Source: Planctomycetota bacterium
GTDB lineage: Bacteria; Planctomycetota; Phycisphaerae; Phycisphaerales; Phycisphaeraceae
DNA: 64,000 nucleotides
Assembly: GCA_024279865.1 (NCBI GenBank)
Contig: JAJRRC010000008.1
Location: 20,767 to 84,766, forward strand
Direction: 5' to 3'
The notes under the pieces are model-generated. The model saw nothing but the letters and a program-made list of their open reading frames with translations. It had not been told where the DNA came from and did not search any database. How positions within the stretch are numbered: position 1 is the first letter of the stretch; every line of letters begins with the position of its first letter. The translations under genes were made by a program, and so were the position numbers. Shown piece after piece: positions 47,221 to 56,252 of the stretch.

Positions 47221-48534
47221 AATGTTTAAGTGCGCTAAAAAACGATCCGTCATGCGATCCACAGAGTAGTGATCCGCGACGGCGGGGCAGTTGTCGACAA
47301 ACTGTTGGTATTGCGTGGTGTCGGTGAGCATGGTTTGAATTTGGGTGGCTAGGTAGCCTGAGTCCCATGGTTTAAAACGCAGTCCGCTTTGTTGGCCGTC
47401 CGCTTCGATGGTGGTGGTTGCGCCGCCGAGGTTTGGGACGATGGCGGGTGTGCCGTGGGCGATGGCTTCGACGGGGACCATGCCAAAGGTTTCTCGGACG
47501 ATGGAGGGATAGACCACGCAGTGGCTCGCTGTGAGAAACGCGGTCCAGGGTTTGCCTGTGATTTGTTTGGTCCAGATCAGCGGCATTTGCAGATGGATAA
47601 TAATTTGCCGACAGGCATGTCGATACGATTTGCTAAACAGTGAAGAGCCTGCAATGGCGATCTGAAACTTTAAGCCTCGTTCGGTCAAAATTTTTGCTGC
47701 GTACAACAACAGGTCCAACCCCTTTTCGGAATCTTGACGACCCAGATAGCCGATGATCGGCAAGTTGGGGTCCAAGCGAGGCAGGACTTTTTTTAGCTCA
47801 GCCATCGCTTCGTCGTGAGACATCGGCTCGGCCGCGGGAATGCCCGGCGGGATGGTGGTTAGCAATGATGGGTCAATCTGTAAATGCTCAATCAACAACT
47901 GACGGTACGGCTCACTGACCGCCACGGCCGGGATGTTGGTTGCTTGAACCATCTCCCGCAAACGATCCAAGAGATCCTGCTCTCGGCCGATGTTTTGAGC
48001 ATAAGGCAGATACATTTCATGACCCTGAAAACTAATCAGATGTTCAATGGGTTCATTGAGGTGTTTGATGGCCTGATGAGCCCACATGCCGAACATCCCC
48101 AAGGAGGAAAGCACGTGGGTGACGCCGGTTTGTTTGAACTGTTCGGCAATGCGTTGAATGATGGCCGGGTCATCTGAGAGTTTGTCGCAGACAGCTCGTA
48201 TCGTTGCTTGCATGAGGCGTTGGTAGGTCTGTTGACGGGTTTGGATAAAATCGCAGCGTTGTCGATCTGAAAACAACGCGAAACTCCATCGCCCGATCTG
48301 TTCACGCAGGCTTGGGAATCGCCCGCTGTACCGAAGGCTATGAAACAGCCAGTGCTGGGTGATGCGTGGGTCGAGCTTGACGGCTTTGGATCGGTCCATG
48401 GCCCACCACACATGCACGCGATAACCACGCTCTGCGAGGGCGTTGGCCAAGCGGACATCTCGGATCATCGCGCCAGACAAGGGGCCTCCCAAAAGGATCA
48501 GGCCCAGCGTGGGGGTGGGTTTCGTATCGGTCAT
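47215..48534 (-). CDS. Family 4 glycosyltransferase (GT-B fold)
   Basis: 439 aa from the ATG giving MTDTKPTPTLGLILLGG; the frame runs further up but would overlap the divergent ymdB start. C-terminal Rossmann half: PIIGYLGRQDSEKGLDLLLYA, then FGMVPVEAIAHGTPAIVPNLGG with the nucleotide-sugar binding E-x(7)-E. The N-terminal half has LGLILLGGPLSGAMIRDVRLA. Substrate unknown; fits polysaccharide or glycolipid synthesis. Its stop overlaps the end of the convergent oxidoreductase gene by six bases. Confidence 0.9.
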   Translation of the reverse strand: MTDTKPTPTLGLILLGGPLSGAMIRDVRLANALAERGYRVHVWWAMDRSKAVKLDPRITQHWLFHSLRYSGRFPSLREQIGRWSFALFSDRQRCDFIQTRQQTYQRLMQATIRAVCDKLSDDPAIIQRIAEQFKQTGVTHVLSSLGMFGMWAHQAIKHLNEPIEHLISFQGHEMYLPYAQNIGREQDLLDRLREMVQATNIPAVAVSEPYRQLLIEHLQIDPSLLTTIPPGIPAAEPMSHDEAMAELKKVLPRLDPNLPIIGYLGRQDSEKGLDLLLYAAKILTERGLKFQIAIAGSSLFSKSYRHACRQIIIHLQMPLIWTKQITGKPWTAFLTASHCVVYPSIVRETFGMVPVEAIAHGTPAIVPNLGGATTTIEADGQQSGLRFKPWDSGYLATQIQTMLTDTTQYQQFVDNCPAVADHYSVDRMTDRFLAHLNIS

Positions 48535-48580
48535 GGTCCAGAGTATAGCTTGCTGCTCGATTTCTGGTACGCTTGGGCGT

Positions 48581-49420
48581 ATGCGTATTATCATGTTAGG
48601 TGACATTGTGGGACGGGCAGGTCGGTTGGCGGTCAGGCAGCAATTGCCAGTGATCCATGAACGATTTAAGCCAGACGTTGTTTTGGCCAATGCAGAAAAT
48701 TCGGCTCATGGCTCAGGTTTAACCGCCGACCAGTACCGCAAGCTTTGCAATGCAGGGATCGACGGCATCACGCTGGGCGATCATGCGTTACGCAAACGCG
48801 AAATCGTCAAAGTGCTCGAAGAACAAACCAATATTATTCGTCCTGCGAATATGCCTCGTGATGCGCCAGGCAAACGCTGGATGGCAATCAATGCCCCCGC
48901 AGGGGGATTGCCCCCGGTGTATGTTATTACCTTGTTGGGGAATATGTTCATGGGTATGAACACCAGCGATCCCTTTGCATGTATTGATGATTTATTGGGT
49001 CAATTGCCGGGCAAAGACCAGATTATCATTGTGGAAATGCACGCGGAAGTGACCAGCGAAAAACAGGCCATGGGCTGGCATCTCAATGGCAAAGTGGCTG
49101 CGGTTCTTGGAACCCATACCCATGTGCCGACGGCAGACGCGGAGATTTTGTTACCCGCCAAGCCCGGCGACCGCGGCCGAACTGGTTTTATGTGTGATCT
49201 GGGGATGTGTGGGTCTCATTGTTCGATTATCGGACGCAAGGTGGAGCCGGTGCTGACGAATCTGCGAACGGGGTTGTACGTGGCTTTTGACGTGGCAGAT
49301 GAAGACCCCCGCATCAACGGCATGTGCTTGGAAGTGGACCCTCAAACAGGTCATGCTATTTCCATTGAACAATTTGCGATCAACGCCAATCCACAGAAAC
49401 CCCCCTTTGTCGCAGGCTAG
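48581..49420 (+). CDS. ymdB: YmdB-type metallophosphoesterase (TIGR00282 family)
   Basis: 279 aa. Characteristic motifs: MRIIMLGDIVGRAGR at the start (metal-binding Asp), LANAENSAHGSGLT, LGDHAL, IVEMHAEVTSEKQAMGW and GTHTHVPTADAEILP-like LGTHTHVPTADAEIL. YmdB of Bacillus cleaves 2',3'-cyclic nucleotides and affects biofilm choice; whether that holds here is unknown. The ATG is 46 bases from the divergent GT4 start, so promoters must overlap. In many bacteria it follows rny, which is not here. Confidence 0.92.
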   Translation: MRIIMLGDIVGRAGRLAVRQQLPVIHERFKPDVVLANAENSAHGSGLTADQYRKLCNAGIDGITLGDHALRKREIVKVLEEQTNIIRPANMPRDAPGKRWMAINAPAGGLPPVYVITLLGNMFMGMNTSDPFACIDDLLGQLPGKDQIIIVEMHAEVTSEKQAMGWHLNGKVAAVLGTHTHVPTADAEILLPAKPGDRGRTGFMCDLGMCGSHCSIIGRKVEPVLTNLRTGLYVAFDVADEDPRINGMCLEVDPQTGHAISIEQFAINANPQKPPFVAG

Positions 49421-49513
49421 CCTGTGAGGGTTTGTCTTGCTTTTTCATAGGCAAGATCAATTTCGCCCGGTTTGAGCCAAACTCCCACGTCAATTGACCC
49501 GATAAAAGGTCAT

Positions 49514-50464
49514 GTGAGTCAAATAAATTCGCCCAACCATGCCCCAGTGCGTCGGCCAGCCTGGAATGATGCCCCCATGCGGGCCAAGATCATGCTGTTG
49601 ATTGCGCTTGCTGCCGTCGGCGGCAGCCTTGTCGGCATGATCGAAGTCTATGTCGGTCATCAAGCCTATGTACTTGGTGGCGGCTTGTGCTTGGTGGTGA
49701 GCTTGCTGTTCATGCTCGGTCGTCGGTGGTGCTGGCGGCCGTTGGAAGACTTGGTGACCAAGTTCAAGCCTTTGCATCGTGAAAGTCGTCCTGAGCAGTT
49801 GCGGACGTTGCCGATGGATAGGCATGACGAAATTGGTCAGATCGCTCGCACGGTCCATCACCTCATTGCGTGGACGATCCGTGAACATGTGCAATCTCGC
49901 CAACTGCGTCGGACGTTTGATGATCAGATCGGAAACGCTATTGCCAAGGCAACGGTGAACCTTGAGAAACTTGCCATGCGAGATCCACTGACCGGGCTAG
50001 GCAACCGTCGATTTGTTGATGAAAATCTTCAACAGTTGGTTCAAACCGCCAATGATACGGAAACGGATCTGGTGGTCATTGTCATGGACGTGGACAATTT
50101 TAAACAGGTCAACGACACGCTTGGCCACGCGACGGGGGATGAACTTCTCATTTTCATTGCCAGTCTGACGCAGGCTGCCATTCGGTCTGATGACTATGCC
50201 ATTCGCCTCGGCGGCGATGAATTTGTGTTGGTCATGCCAGGTTGCAATATTGAGCAGGCTTCAGCGATTACCCAGCGGATGACTACGTTGTTTACCCAGC
50301 ATTGTCAGGTGGCGTTTACCACGGCAGACCCCGTGGGATTGTCCGTAGGCATGGCATCCTTAACGACCGAGCAAGTGAGTACTGCTGCCGAATTGGTCGA
50401 TATTGCTGACCAACGACTTTATACCGCCAAACGGTCAGGTAAAAACCGAATGGTCGTTCGCTAA
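49514..50464 (+). CDS. Membrane diguanylate cyclase (GGDEF)
   Basis: 316 aa from GTG with AAAAGGT upstream; TTG at 49472 or the ATG at 49556 are alternatives. Two membrane helices at about 20-65 (IMLLIALAAVGGSLVGMIEV, YVLGGGLCLVVSLLFML) are followed by a HAMP-like helical linker and the catalytic domain. The signature is intact, RLGGDEFVLVM, and an RxxD inhibitory site (RSDD) lies five residues before it, so c-di-GMP product inhibition is expected. DPLTGLGNRRFVDENL opens the domain. It makes c-di-GMP from two GTP. Confidence 0.93.
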   Translation: MSQINSPNHAPVRRPAWNDAPMRAKIMLLIALAAVGGSLVGMIEVYVGHQAYVLGGGLCLVVSLLFMLGRRWCWRPLEDLVTKFKPLHRESRPEQLRTLPMDRHDEIGQIARTVHHLIAWTIREHVQSRQLRRTFDDQIGNAIAKATVNLEKLAMRDPLTGLGNRRFVDENLQQLVQTANDTETDLVVIVMDVDNFKQVNDTLGHATGDELLIFIASLTQAAIRSDDYAIRLGGDEFVLVMPGCNIEQASAITQRMTTLFTQHCQVAFTTADPVGLSVGMASLTTEQVSTAAELVDIADQRLYTAKRSGKNRMVVR

Positions 50465-50537
50465 AGCGTCACCCATTTTCTCCCATCTTGATTTAAAAAG
50501 TCCTATAGCGCAGGCTGTTTCAACGAGGATGTCGGTT

Positions 50538-51038
50538 TTAAATCATCGGGTCGCCGGGATTGATGTTGTCACCTAGATCATTTTCCCCCAGCAGGGTAAA
50601 CCTGCGTCTTCGTAAGATTTGGCAGGCCAAAACCGGGTCATCACAGTGCAGTACGATGGCTGGCTGGTCGTGGGGCTGCTCAATGAGCGAGTAGGCATAG
50701 TAGATATTCAGTTCTGCGGTCAGCAATGCGTCGCAGAGTTGTGCCAATGAAAAGCCTTCATCCAGTCCCACGACCAGGACAGGCGTTTCGCTAAAGGGGA
50801 GCCCATGCCGCTGTAGCAGCCGTCGGGCCAGCTCTGACCGGGAGGTTAAGAGCCTTACCACCGCATGGTCCGCAGAGTCGACCACGCTCATGGCCACAAT
50901 TTTAAGGGCCACCGCATCGAGTGTTTCGACTAGTTCAAGTAATTTTCCGACACGATTGTCTAAGAACACACTGAATTGGGTATTCGAAGGGACGTCGTAG
51001 CCACGGGCTATTGCGTTAGGGATCGATAATTCAGGCAT
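50538..51038 (-). CDS. Tandem ACT domain protein
   Basis: 166 aa from the ATG giving MPELSIPNAIARGYDV; the frame extends upstream only through a repeat region. Two ACT-like halves: QFSVFLDNRVGKLLELVETLDAVALKIVAMSVVDSADHAVVRLL and PVLVVGLDEGFSLAQLCDALLTAELNIYYAYSLIEQP as parts of each. ACT domains bind amino acids or other small ligands. Stand-alone two-ACT proteins are common in planctomycetes and other bacteria; ligand and target unknown. Confidence 0.82.
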   Translation of the reverse strand: MPELSIPNAIARGYDVPSNTQFSVFLDNRVGKLLELVETLDAVALKIVAMSVVDSADHAVVRLLTSRSELARRLLQRHGLPFSETPVLVVGLDEGFSLAQLCDALLTAELNIYYAYSLIEQPHDQPAIVLHCDDPVLACQILRRRRFTLLGENDLGDNINPGDPMI

Positions 51039-51072
51039 ATGCCTGATCGTAATCGCAATGGAAACGAATTGC

Positions 51073-51350
51073 ACGTATTTTTTTCCCCCCGGAAGTTGGC
51101 TCTTGGTTAATCTTGGCCTCCTTGGAATTTTCAGGAACACTTTGGGATTTTTTTTTGAGAGTGCTTCCGGGGGGTTTGAGGTTAGAGCGTTCTCAATCCA
51201 ACGGTCGCATTTGGAAAGAATCCGACGCTTGGGAATATCTCCGCATTCGGCGTTGTGATCGCGTTCGAAGGCGATCACAAAAGATTAAAGTAAAGCCACA
51301 AGGGAAAAATTCCGGGGGGCTTCCGGGGGCCGGGGGCTTCCGGGGGGGGT
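51073..51350 (+). repeat. Mixed G-tract repeats flanking a REP-like copy
   Basis: At 51078-51120 the minus-direction unit appears as CCCCCCGGAAGTTGGCTCTTGG, cut by a T-run. At 51160-51175 and 51308-51350 there are plus-direction CTTCCGGGGGG tracts. All lie between the divergent ACT gene and the permease gene. Confidence 0.75.
51213..51283 (-). repeat. REP-like hairpin repeat, copy 4
   Basis: On the minus strand GCGATCACAACGCCGAAT leads to GTCGGATTCTTTCC. This copy is extended by a perfect 8-bp stem, GTGATCGC with GCGATCAC around GTTCGAAG, which copy 5 shares. Confidence 0.75.
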
Positions 51351-51370
51351 AATTGCTTTACAATGTTTGT

Positions 51371-52294
51371 ATGTTGCGATTCTTTTTCTGGCGTTTGGCG
51401 CAGTTGCCTTTGATCCTTGGGATCATTTTTTGCGTGACGTTTACGCTGGCGTGGTGGATTCCGGGGAACCCATTAGAAAATCCAGACCGGTCGGTTCCGC
51501 CTCAAATCGAGCAGGCCATTTTGAAGCAATACAATCTGCACAGTCCTTGGGCGTTTGCCCGCAGTTATCTTGGGCAGGTGTTGGGTCATGGAGACTTTGG
51601 TCCGAGCTTGCAGTACCGCGACCAGACGGTGAATCAGATTATTCGTCAGGGTCTGCCCGTGAGCGTGTTGGTGGGCAGTGGTGCGTTGGTGGTGGCATTG
51701 GTGGTGGGGTTGACGGTGGGGATGATTAGCGCGTTGCGGCCGGGCTCGTGGTTGGATTTATCGAGTTTGGCTTTGGCGGTGGTGGGGGTGAGTTTGCCGA
51801 CGTTTGTGACCGCGTCGGTTTTGATGGTGGTTTTTGCCGGGACGCTTCAGTGGTTTCCGGTGCAGGGATGGGGGAGTTGGCGTCATATCATTTTGCCTGC
51901 GGTGACCTTGGGGGCCATGCCTGGTGCGTATATTGCTCGATTGATTCGGCTGGGGCTTGTCGAGGTGATGGCCAGCGATTTTATTCGCACCGCCCGGGCC
52001 AAGGGTTTGTCCCGACGGCGAACATTGGTGAAGCATGCCATGAAGGTTGCCTTTTTACCGGTGCTGAGTTTCTTAGGGCCAGCAGCAGCGGCGACCTTAA
52101 CAGGCTCTTTTGTGGTCGAAAAAGTTTTTAACATCCCAGGCATTGGCGAACACTTTGTCCAAGCGGTCCGCAACAAAGATCAATTTTTAATTCTGGGCGT
52201 GGTTCTGGTTTTCTCCACGCTGTTGGTCTTACTGAACCTAGCGGTGGATTTGGCGTATGCCTGGGTCGATCCCCGGATTGAGTTGGCTGGGTGA
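51371..52294 (+). CDS. OppB/DppB-type ABC transporter permease
   Basis: 307 aa. Six membrane helices and the inner-membrane loop that docks the ATPase (MASDFIRTARAKGLSRRRTLVKHAM) are typical of peptide/nickel type permeases. N-terminal LRFFFWRLAQLPLILGIIF and the end FNIPGIGEHFVQAVRNKD agree. The expected partners (OppC, ATPases, binding protein) are missing: plsY follows on the other strand. It is closed in by repeats on both sides, so the rest may be elsewhere or lost. The ATG at 51371 is preferred to the TTG six codons upstream. Confidence 0.9.
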   Translation: MLRFFFWRLAQLPLILGIIFCVTFTLAWWIPGNPLENPDRSVPPQIEQAILKQYNLHSPWAFARSYLGQVLGHGDFGPSLQYRDQTVNQIIRQGLPVSVLVGSGALVVALVVGLTVGMISALRPGSWLDLSSLALAVVGVSLPTFVTASVLMVVFAGTLQWFPVQGWGSWRHIILPAVTLGAMPGAYIARLIRLGLVEVMASDFIRTARAKGLSRRRTLVKHAMKVAFLPVLSFLGPAAAATLTGSFVVEKVFNIPGIGEHFVQAVRNKDQFLILGVVLVFSTLLVLLNLAVDLAYAWVDPRIELAG

Positions 52295-52327
52295 AATACG
52301 GGGAGCGTGATTGATTGCGTCTAGCGG

Positions 52328-52393
52328 GAATCCGACGCTTCGGCAGACTTTAGCATTCGGCTTTGTGATCGCGTTCGAAGGCTATCACAAAAG
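52328..52393 (-). repeat. REP-like hairpin repeat, copy 5
   Basis: Minus strand: GCGATCACAAAGCCGAATGC ... GCGTCGGATTCCC, with the same added stem as copy 4 except for one mismatch. Between convergent permease and plsY genes. Confidence 0.75.
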
Positions 52394-52415
52394 ATCAAAT
52401 GTAAAGCCAAGAAAA

Positions 52416-52482
52416 ACTTCCGGGGCAGGGACACCAAAGGCTTAAGGTCGACCAAGGGAAAACTTCCGGGGGGGGGGTTATT
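52416..52482 (+). repeat. G-tract repeat pair
   Basis: CTTCCGGGGCAGGGAC and AACTTCCGGGGGGGGG about 50 bases apart; the second touches the plsY stop codon. Confidence 0.75.
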
Positions 52483-53110
52483 TTTTTTGGCCTAGTTTGG
52501 ATTCGGTGCCTGCTAGGAGGCGTTTGAGGTTGGTCAGATGTCGTAAAACAACCAAGGCCGCCAATAGCACCGTGATATAAACAAACGGCAAATAGTCTGA
52601 AATGGGTGATTGGGTCGCCAATAAATACAACGGCAACATCGCGGCCGCCACCATGCTCGCCAAGCTGACGTAACGCCAAATGGCTGCGACGATGATCCAC
52701 GTCACCAATGCGCCCACGGCCGGGACCGTCAAAATAGGCCAACAGCCAAGCAACACGCCAAAGCCCGTGGCAACCCCTTTGCCGCCCTTGAATTTAAGCC
52801 AAATGGGAAAGACGTGACCCAAGACTGCCGCACCCGCCACGGCAAGCCATTGCCATTGCGTGGCAGTGCCATCAATGGTCAAGAACTGTCCCGCCAAAGC
52901 CACCGGAATCGCACCCTTGAGAACATCTAATAAAAAACAGACAATGCCAAATCGTTTGCCCAGCACCCGCCCAGCATTGGTCGCGCCCACATTGCCGCTG
53001 CCATGTTTGCGGATGTCAATGGACTTAAACGTCAGTCCCAGCAATAAGCTATAAGGGACTGATCCGCTGAGATAACCAAGCAAGACCCATATCCACCAAT
53101 TTGAAATCAT
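52478..53110 (-). CDS. plsY: Acyl-phosphate:glycerol-3-phosphate acyltransferase
   Basis: 210 aa with five membrane helices. PlsY makes lysophosphatidic acid from acyl-phosphate. The three conserved motifs are present: GYLSGSVPYSLLLG, RKHGSGNVGATNAGRVLGK and LKFKGGKGVATGFGVLLG. The first is the membrane SxPxG-type loop. Start chosen at MISNWWIW; upstream codons have no family support. Between two other transcription units, alone. Confidence 0.95.
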   Translation of the reverse strand: MISNWWIWVLLGYLSGSVPYSLLLGLTFKSIDIRKHGSGNVGATNAGRVLGKRFGIVCFLLDVLKGAIPVALAGQFLTIDGTATQWQWLAVAGAAVLGHVFPIWLKFKGGKGVATGFGVLLGCWPILTVPAVGALVTWIIVAAIWRYVSLASMVAAAMLPLYLLATQSPISDYLPFVYITVLLAALVVLRHLTNLKRLLAGTESKLGQKK

Positions 53111-53375
53111 GACAACATGGTAGCTTATTATGCTCTGTGAATACCCTCTGGTGGGGGATGGTGGATTGGAGGGAATCTTTGGTGGTTGATTCAAGGCCAC
53201 GCCTCAATTGCGTCAAGGGGCCGTAGTACCTACGATTAAAAGGTTTTGATACGCATTTTGAGAATTTTAGATGCGTTAAAAATTGGATTAAAGACTGGTT
53301 CTATCAATGCCTGTCAACAACCCGCTGCGATGTGTTGTGATGCAATGAGAAGGACCCTTATGGAGCGATTGACGC

Positions 53376-54926
53376 ATGTTTGGCAATCTGACAGATAAAT
53401 TCAACGATGTTTTTCGTAAAATCTCCGGCCGAGGCAAAATCTCCGAGGCCAATATTCGTGAAGCCATGGACGAAGTGAAAACCGCACTGCTCGAAGCAGA
53501 CGTCCACTACGAAGTGGTCGAGTCGTTTTGCGAAAGTGTGCAAGCCAAAAGTCTCGGTTCCGATGTGCTTGATAGCCTCAAGCCCGGCCAGCAATTGATC
53601 AAAATCGTGCATGACGAATTGGTCTGGCTCATGGGTGGCAAAGAAGAATTTGCTGAAGATGTCAGTGCCGTGGATGGCATGCCGAGCCTCGCGGCCCCCA
53701 CGACGGGCGGGATTATGTTCGTCGATCCAGGACCCACTTTGGTCATGATGTGCGGTTTGCAAGGAGCTGGCAAAACCACCACCTGTGGCAAACTCGCAGC
53801 CGTGCTGAAAAAGCAAGGCAAAAAGGTCATGCTTGCCGCGGCTGACCTTCAGCGACCTGCCGCCGTCCATCAGCTCGAAGTGCTCGTCGGCCAAGTCAAT
53901 GAAGAAATCGAGTCTGGCCCAGAAGTCTTGTTCTATTCAGAATTGGACAAGGTTGCTGAATACGGCAAAGCCGTCGGTGCCGCCGTCACCGTCTGTCGTC
54001 ATGCAGCTAGCGAAGCGAAAAAAACGCAGTGTGATGTTTTGATTCTCGATACCGCGGGCCGTCTGCATGTGAACGACGACCTGATGGGTGAATTGCGACA
54101 AATTGAAAAAGCGGTCGGCCCCCACCAGATCATGCTCGTCGTCGATGCCATGACCGGTCAAGATGCAGTCAACTCCGCCAAAGCATTTAATGAACAGCTC
54201 GAACTCGATGGCGTGATCCTCACCAAGTTCGATTCAGATACCCGTGGCGGAGCAGCTCTGTCCGTCCGCCAAGTCACAGGCAAACCCATCAAATACCTCG
54301 GCGTCGGCGAACACCTCGATGCGCTAGAAACCTTTCATCCTGAACGAATCACCTCTCGTATCCTAGGCATGGGCGATGTGGTGAGTTTGGTTGAAAAAGC
54401 TCAAGAACAAGTTTCCGTCGAAGAAGCTCAAGCCCTGCAAGAAAAAATGGCGGCAGGCAAAATGACCATGGATGACTTCCTGTCCCAGCTTCGCACGATG
54501 CGAAAAATGGGATCAATGAAAAGTCTCCTAGGCATGCTGCCTGGTATTGGGAATCAGATTTCCAAGATGGACCTTGATGAACGAGAAATTGACCGCACCG
54601 AAGCCATCATCCATTCAATGACACGCGACGAACGCAAAGATGTGGACCTGTTGGATAACTCCCGTCGTCGTCGTATTTCACGCGGATCAGGAACCGAGCC
54701 CACCGATGTTGCGCAACTGGTCAAGGGTTTTGGCATGGTTTCCCAAATGGGTAAACAGATGTCAGGCATGGGCATGCTCTCTAAAATGCGAGCCATGTCC
54801 AACATGGGGCAAATGGATATGTCCAGCCTCGCAGGTGGTCACCCTCCTCAGCTCGGAAGCGAAGGTCGCCCCTCGACGCGATCTGGCTTTAAGAAGAAGT
54901 TCAAGCAGCGTAAGCGTCGAAAATAA
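53376..54926 (+). CDS. ffh: Signal recognition particle protein Ffh
   Basis: 516 aa. N domain at 1-85, GTPase G domain with GLQGAGKTTTCGKLAA (P-loop), DLQRPAAVHQLEVL, DTAGRLHV and TKFDSDTRGGAAL, then the Met-rich M domain from about 325 (MRKMGSMKSLLGMLPG, GMVSQMGKQMSGMGMLSKMR), which binds SRP RNA and signal peptides. The Lys/Arg tail KKKFKQRKRRK is typical. GGAG lies about 9 bases before the ATG. A strong terminator follows. The 4.5S RNA gene was not found here. Confidence 0.97.
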   Translation: MFGNLTDKFNDVFRKISGRGKISEANIREAMDEVKTALLEADVHYEVVESFCESVQAKSLGSDVLDSLKPGQQLIKIVHDELVWLMGGKEEFAEDVSAVDGMPSLAAPTTGGIMFVDPGPTLVMMCGLQGAGKTTTCGKLAAVLKKQGKKVMLAAADLQRPAAVHQLEVLVGQVNEEIESGPEVLFYSELDKVAEYGKAVGAAVTVCRHAASEAKKTQCDVLILDTAGRLHVNDDLMGELRQIEKAVGPHQIMLVVDAMTGQDAVNSAKAFNEQLELDGVILTKFDSDTRGGAALSVRQVTGKPIKYLGVGEHLDALETFHPERITSRILGMGDVVSLVEKAQEQVSVEEAQALQEKMAAGKMTMDDFLSQLRTMRKMGSMKSLLGMLPGIGNQISKMDLDEREIDRTEAIIHSMTRDERKDVDLLDNSRRRRISRGSGTEPTDVAQLVKGFGMVSQMGKQMSGMGMLSKMRAMSNMGQMDMSSLAGGHPPQLGSEGRPSTRSGFKKKFKQRKRRK

Positions 54927-54944
54927 ATCACCACAAGATCAAGC

Positions 54945-54985
54945 AAAAACCGCCATGCGTGTAAAACACATGGCGGTTTTTGTTT
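54945..54985 (+). terminator. Rho-independent terminator of ffh
   Basis: ACCGCCATG and CATGGCGGT form a 9-bp perfect stem, extended by A/T pairs, and run into TTTTTGTTTTG. It begins about 18 bases after the ffh stop. Confidence 0.85.
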
Positions 54986-55030
54986 TGTTGTTTGACAGAG
55001 ATATTCTCTAAGCGGGAAGTGTGCGGGTTA

Positions 55031-55087
55031 CTATCACAAAGCCAAACTCTGAGGTCCTTCTGGGGGCCGAAGATTCGGATTCTTGCG
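55031..55087 (+). repeat. REP-like hairpin repeat, copy 6
   Basis: CTATCACAAAGCCAAACTCT, then a hairpin about CTTCTGGGGG, then GATTCGGATTCTTGC. Between convergent ffh and the aldo/keto reductase gene. Confidence 0.75.
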
Positions 55088-55092
55088 TGGCA

Positions 55093-56163
55093 TTAACAAC
55101 TGGCGACAGGTTTCTGATAGCTACTGCGGATGGTGCCTGTTTCGGTGGTGCTGGATTTCCAGTCACAAGGATGGGCATCTTCACCTAGATCAAAGTCTCG
55201 GCGATACAGCTCATCAATTTGGCTGAGTATTTGCTCTGAGAGATATTTCCCATCAGCTGCCGCGGCAAAATCCAGTACGTCTTGTTCGTTGAGAAGGTTG
55301 GGTTCAATGCTTGCCATGGCAGGTTGGGAGGCAAGCCACTTAAACGCGAATTGGCGAATGGAGCAATTGTATTGCTCGGCAATGGGGGCAATGATTTCGT
55401 TTTTCTTAAGGCCATAGACAAGCCAGTTTTTATCACGGAATTTGCGATGGTCGTTGGGGGCGAACTGATGGTCCGCATTTTTGAATTCGCAATCTAAAAT
55501 ACCCGAGTTGGTCGGGACGCGTACGATCACGCCGCCACGCCCACGCGCTTCACAGATTTCGCAGAACTCGCGGCCCGGATCTTGTTCGTACATATTCATC
55601 ACCGTCTGAACCACCGATGCGTCATATTCATTGAAGGTTTTGTAGCCTTCTTCACGCCAACCAATGGCAGGTCCTAGAGCCACGCCCCAATAGCGGATCT
55701 TGCCTTGCTTTTGGAACTTTTCCATGGACTGGGCAATGTCATCAGCAAAGTCGGGGAGTTTGAGGTTGTGCGCCTGGTAAAGGTCAATGCAATCAACGTT
55801 GAGACGTTTGAGAGATTGTTCTAGGTCAAATTCCAGAAATTCAGGGGTGAAGTTCTGGGGACGTTCGCGGTGTCCACCTTCTTTGCCTGGGTCTTTGTAG
55901 AAGTCGTAGCCGAACTTGGTGGAAACGACGACATTGTCCCGGCCGGCGTATTCGATGGTCTTGGCGAGCAAGTTTTCAGCTCGACCGTTGCCATAGGCAG
56001 GAGAGGTGTCGAAAAAGTTCACGCCCTGGTCAAAGGCAAAGTTTTGGAGGCTGATGCCTTGCTCGTCGGTAAAGTCACCCCACCAGTTGGTTCCAAAAAC
56101 AAAGTTTCCAAAGCCAAACAGGCTGACTTTCAGATCGGTTCCTGCAATTGTGCGGTAGTCCAT
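55093..56163 (-). CDS. Aldo/keto reductase
   Basis: 356 aa, a (beta/alpha)8 NADPH-dependent oxidoreductase. The catalytic set is visible: Asp and Tyr in NFFDTSPAYGNGRAE, Lys in VVSTKFGYD, and His in DLYQAHNLK. GRDLKVS-like start (TIAGTDLKVSLFGFGNFVFG) is standard for the family. C-terminal loops are long, with several cysteines in FCEICEARG. Substrate unknown; similar enzymes act on sugars or aldehydes. The ATG with GAGAAA upstream is used; the frame extends 17 codons further. Confidence 0.9.
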   Translation of the reverse strand: MDYRTIAGTDLKVSLFGFGNFVFGTNWWGDFTDEQGISLQNFAFDQGVNFFDTSPAYGNGRAENLLAKTIEYAGRDNVVVSTKFGYDFYKDPGKEGGHRERPQNFTPEFLEFDLEQSLKRLNVDCIDLYQAHNLKLPDFADDIAQSMEKFQKQGKIRYWGVALGPAIGWREEGYKTFNEYDASVVQTVMNMYEQDPGREFCEICEARGRGGVIVRVPTNSGILDCEFKNADHQFAPNDHRKFRDKNWLVYGLKKNEIIAPIAEQYNCSIRQFAFKWLASQPAMASIEPNLLNEQDVLDFAAAADGKYLSEQILSQIDELYRRDFDLGEDAHPCDWKSSTTETGTIRSSYQKPVASC

Positions 56164-56252
56164 GGCGGTGTTTCTCACATGTGGTTTCAATAAAAAGGAT
56201 GAGGTTTCATGCAAACAATATCAGCCCAGTCCCCATTTGAAAAACCCAAGGG

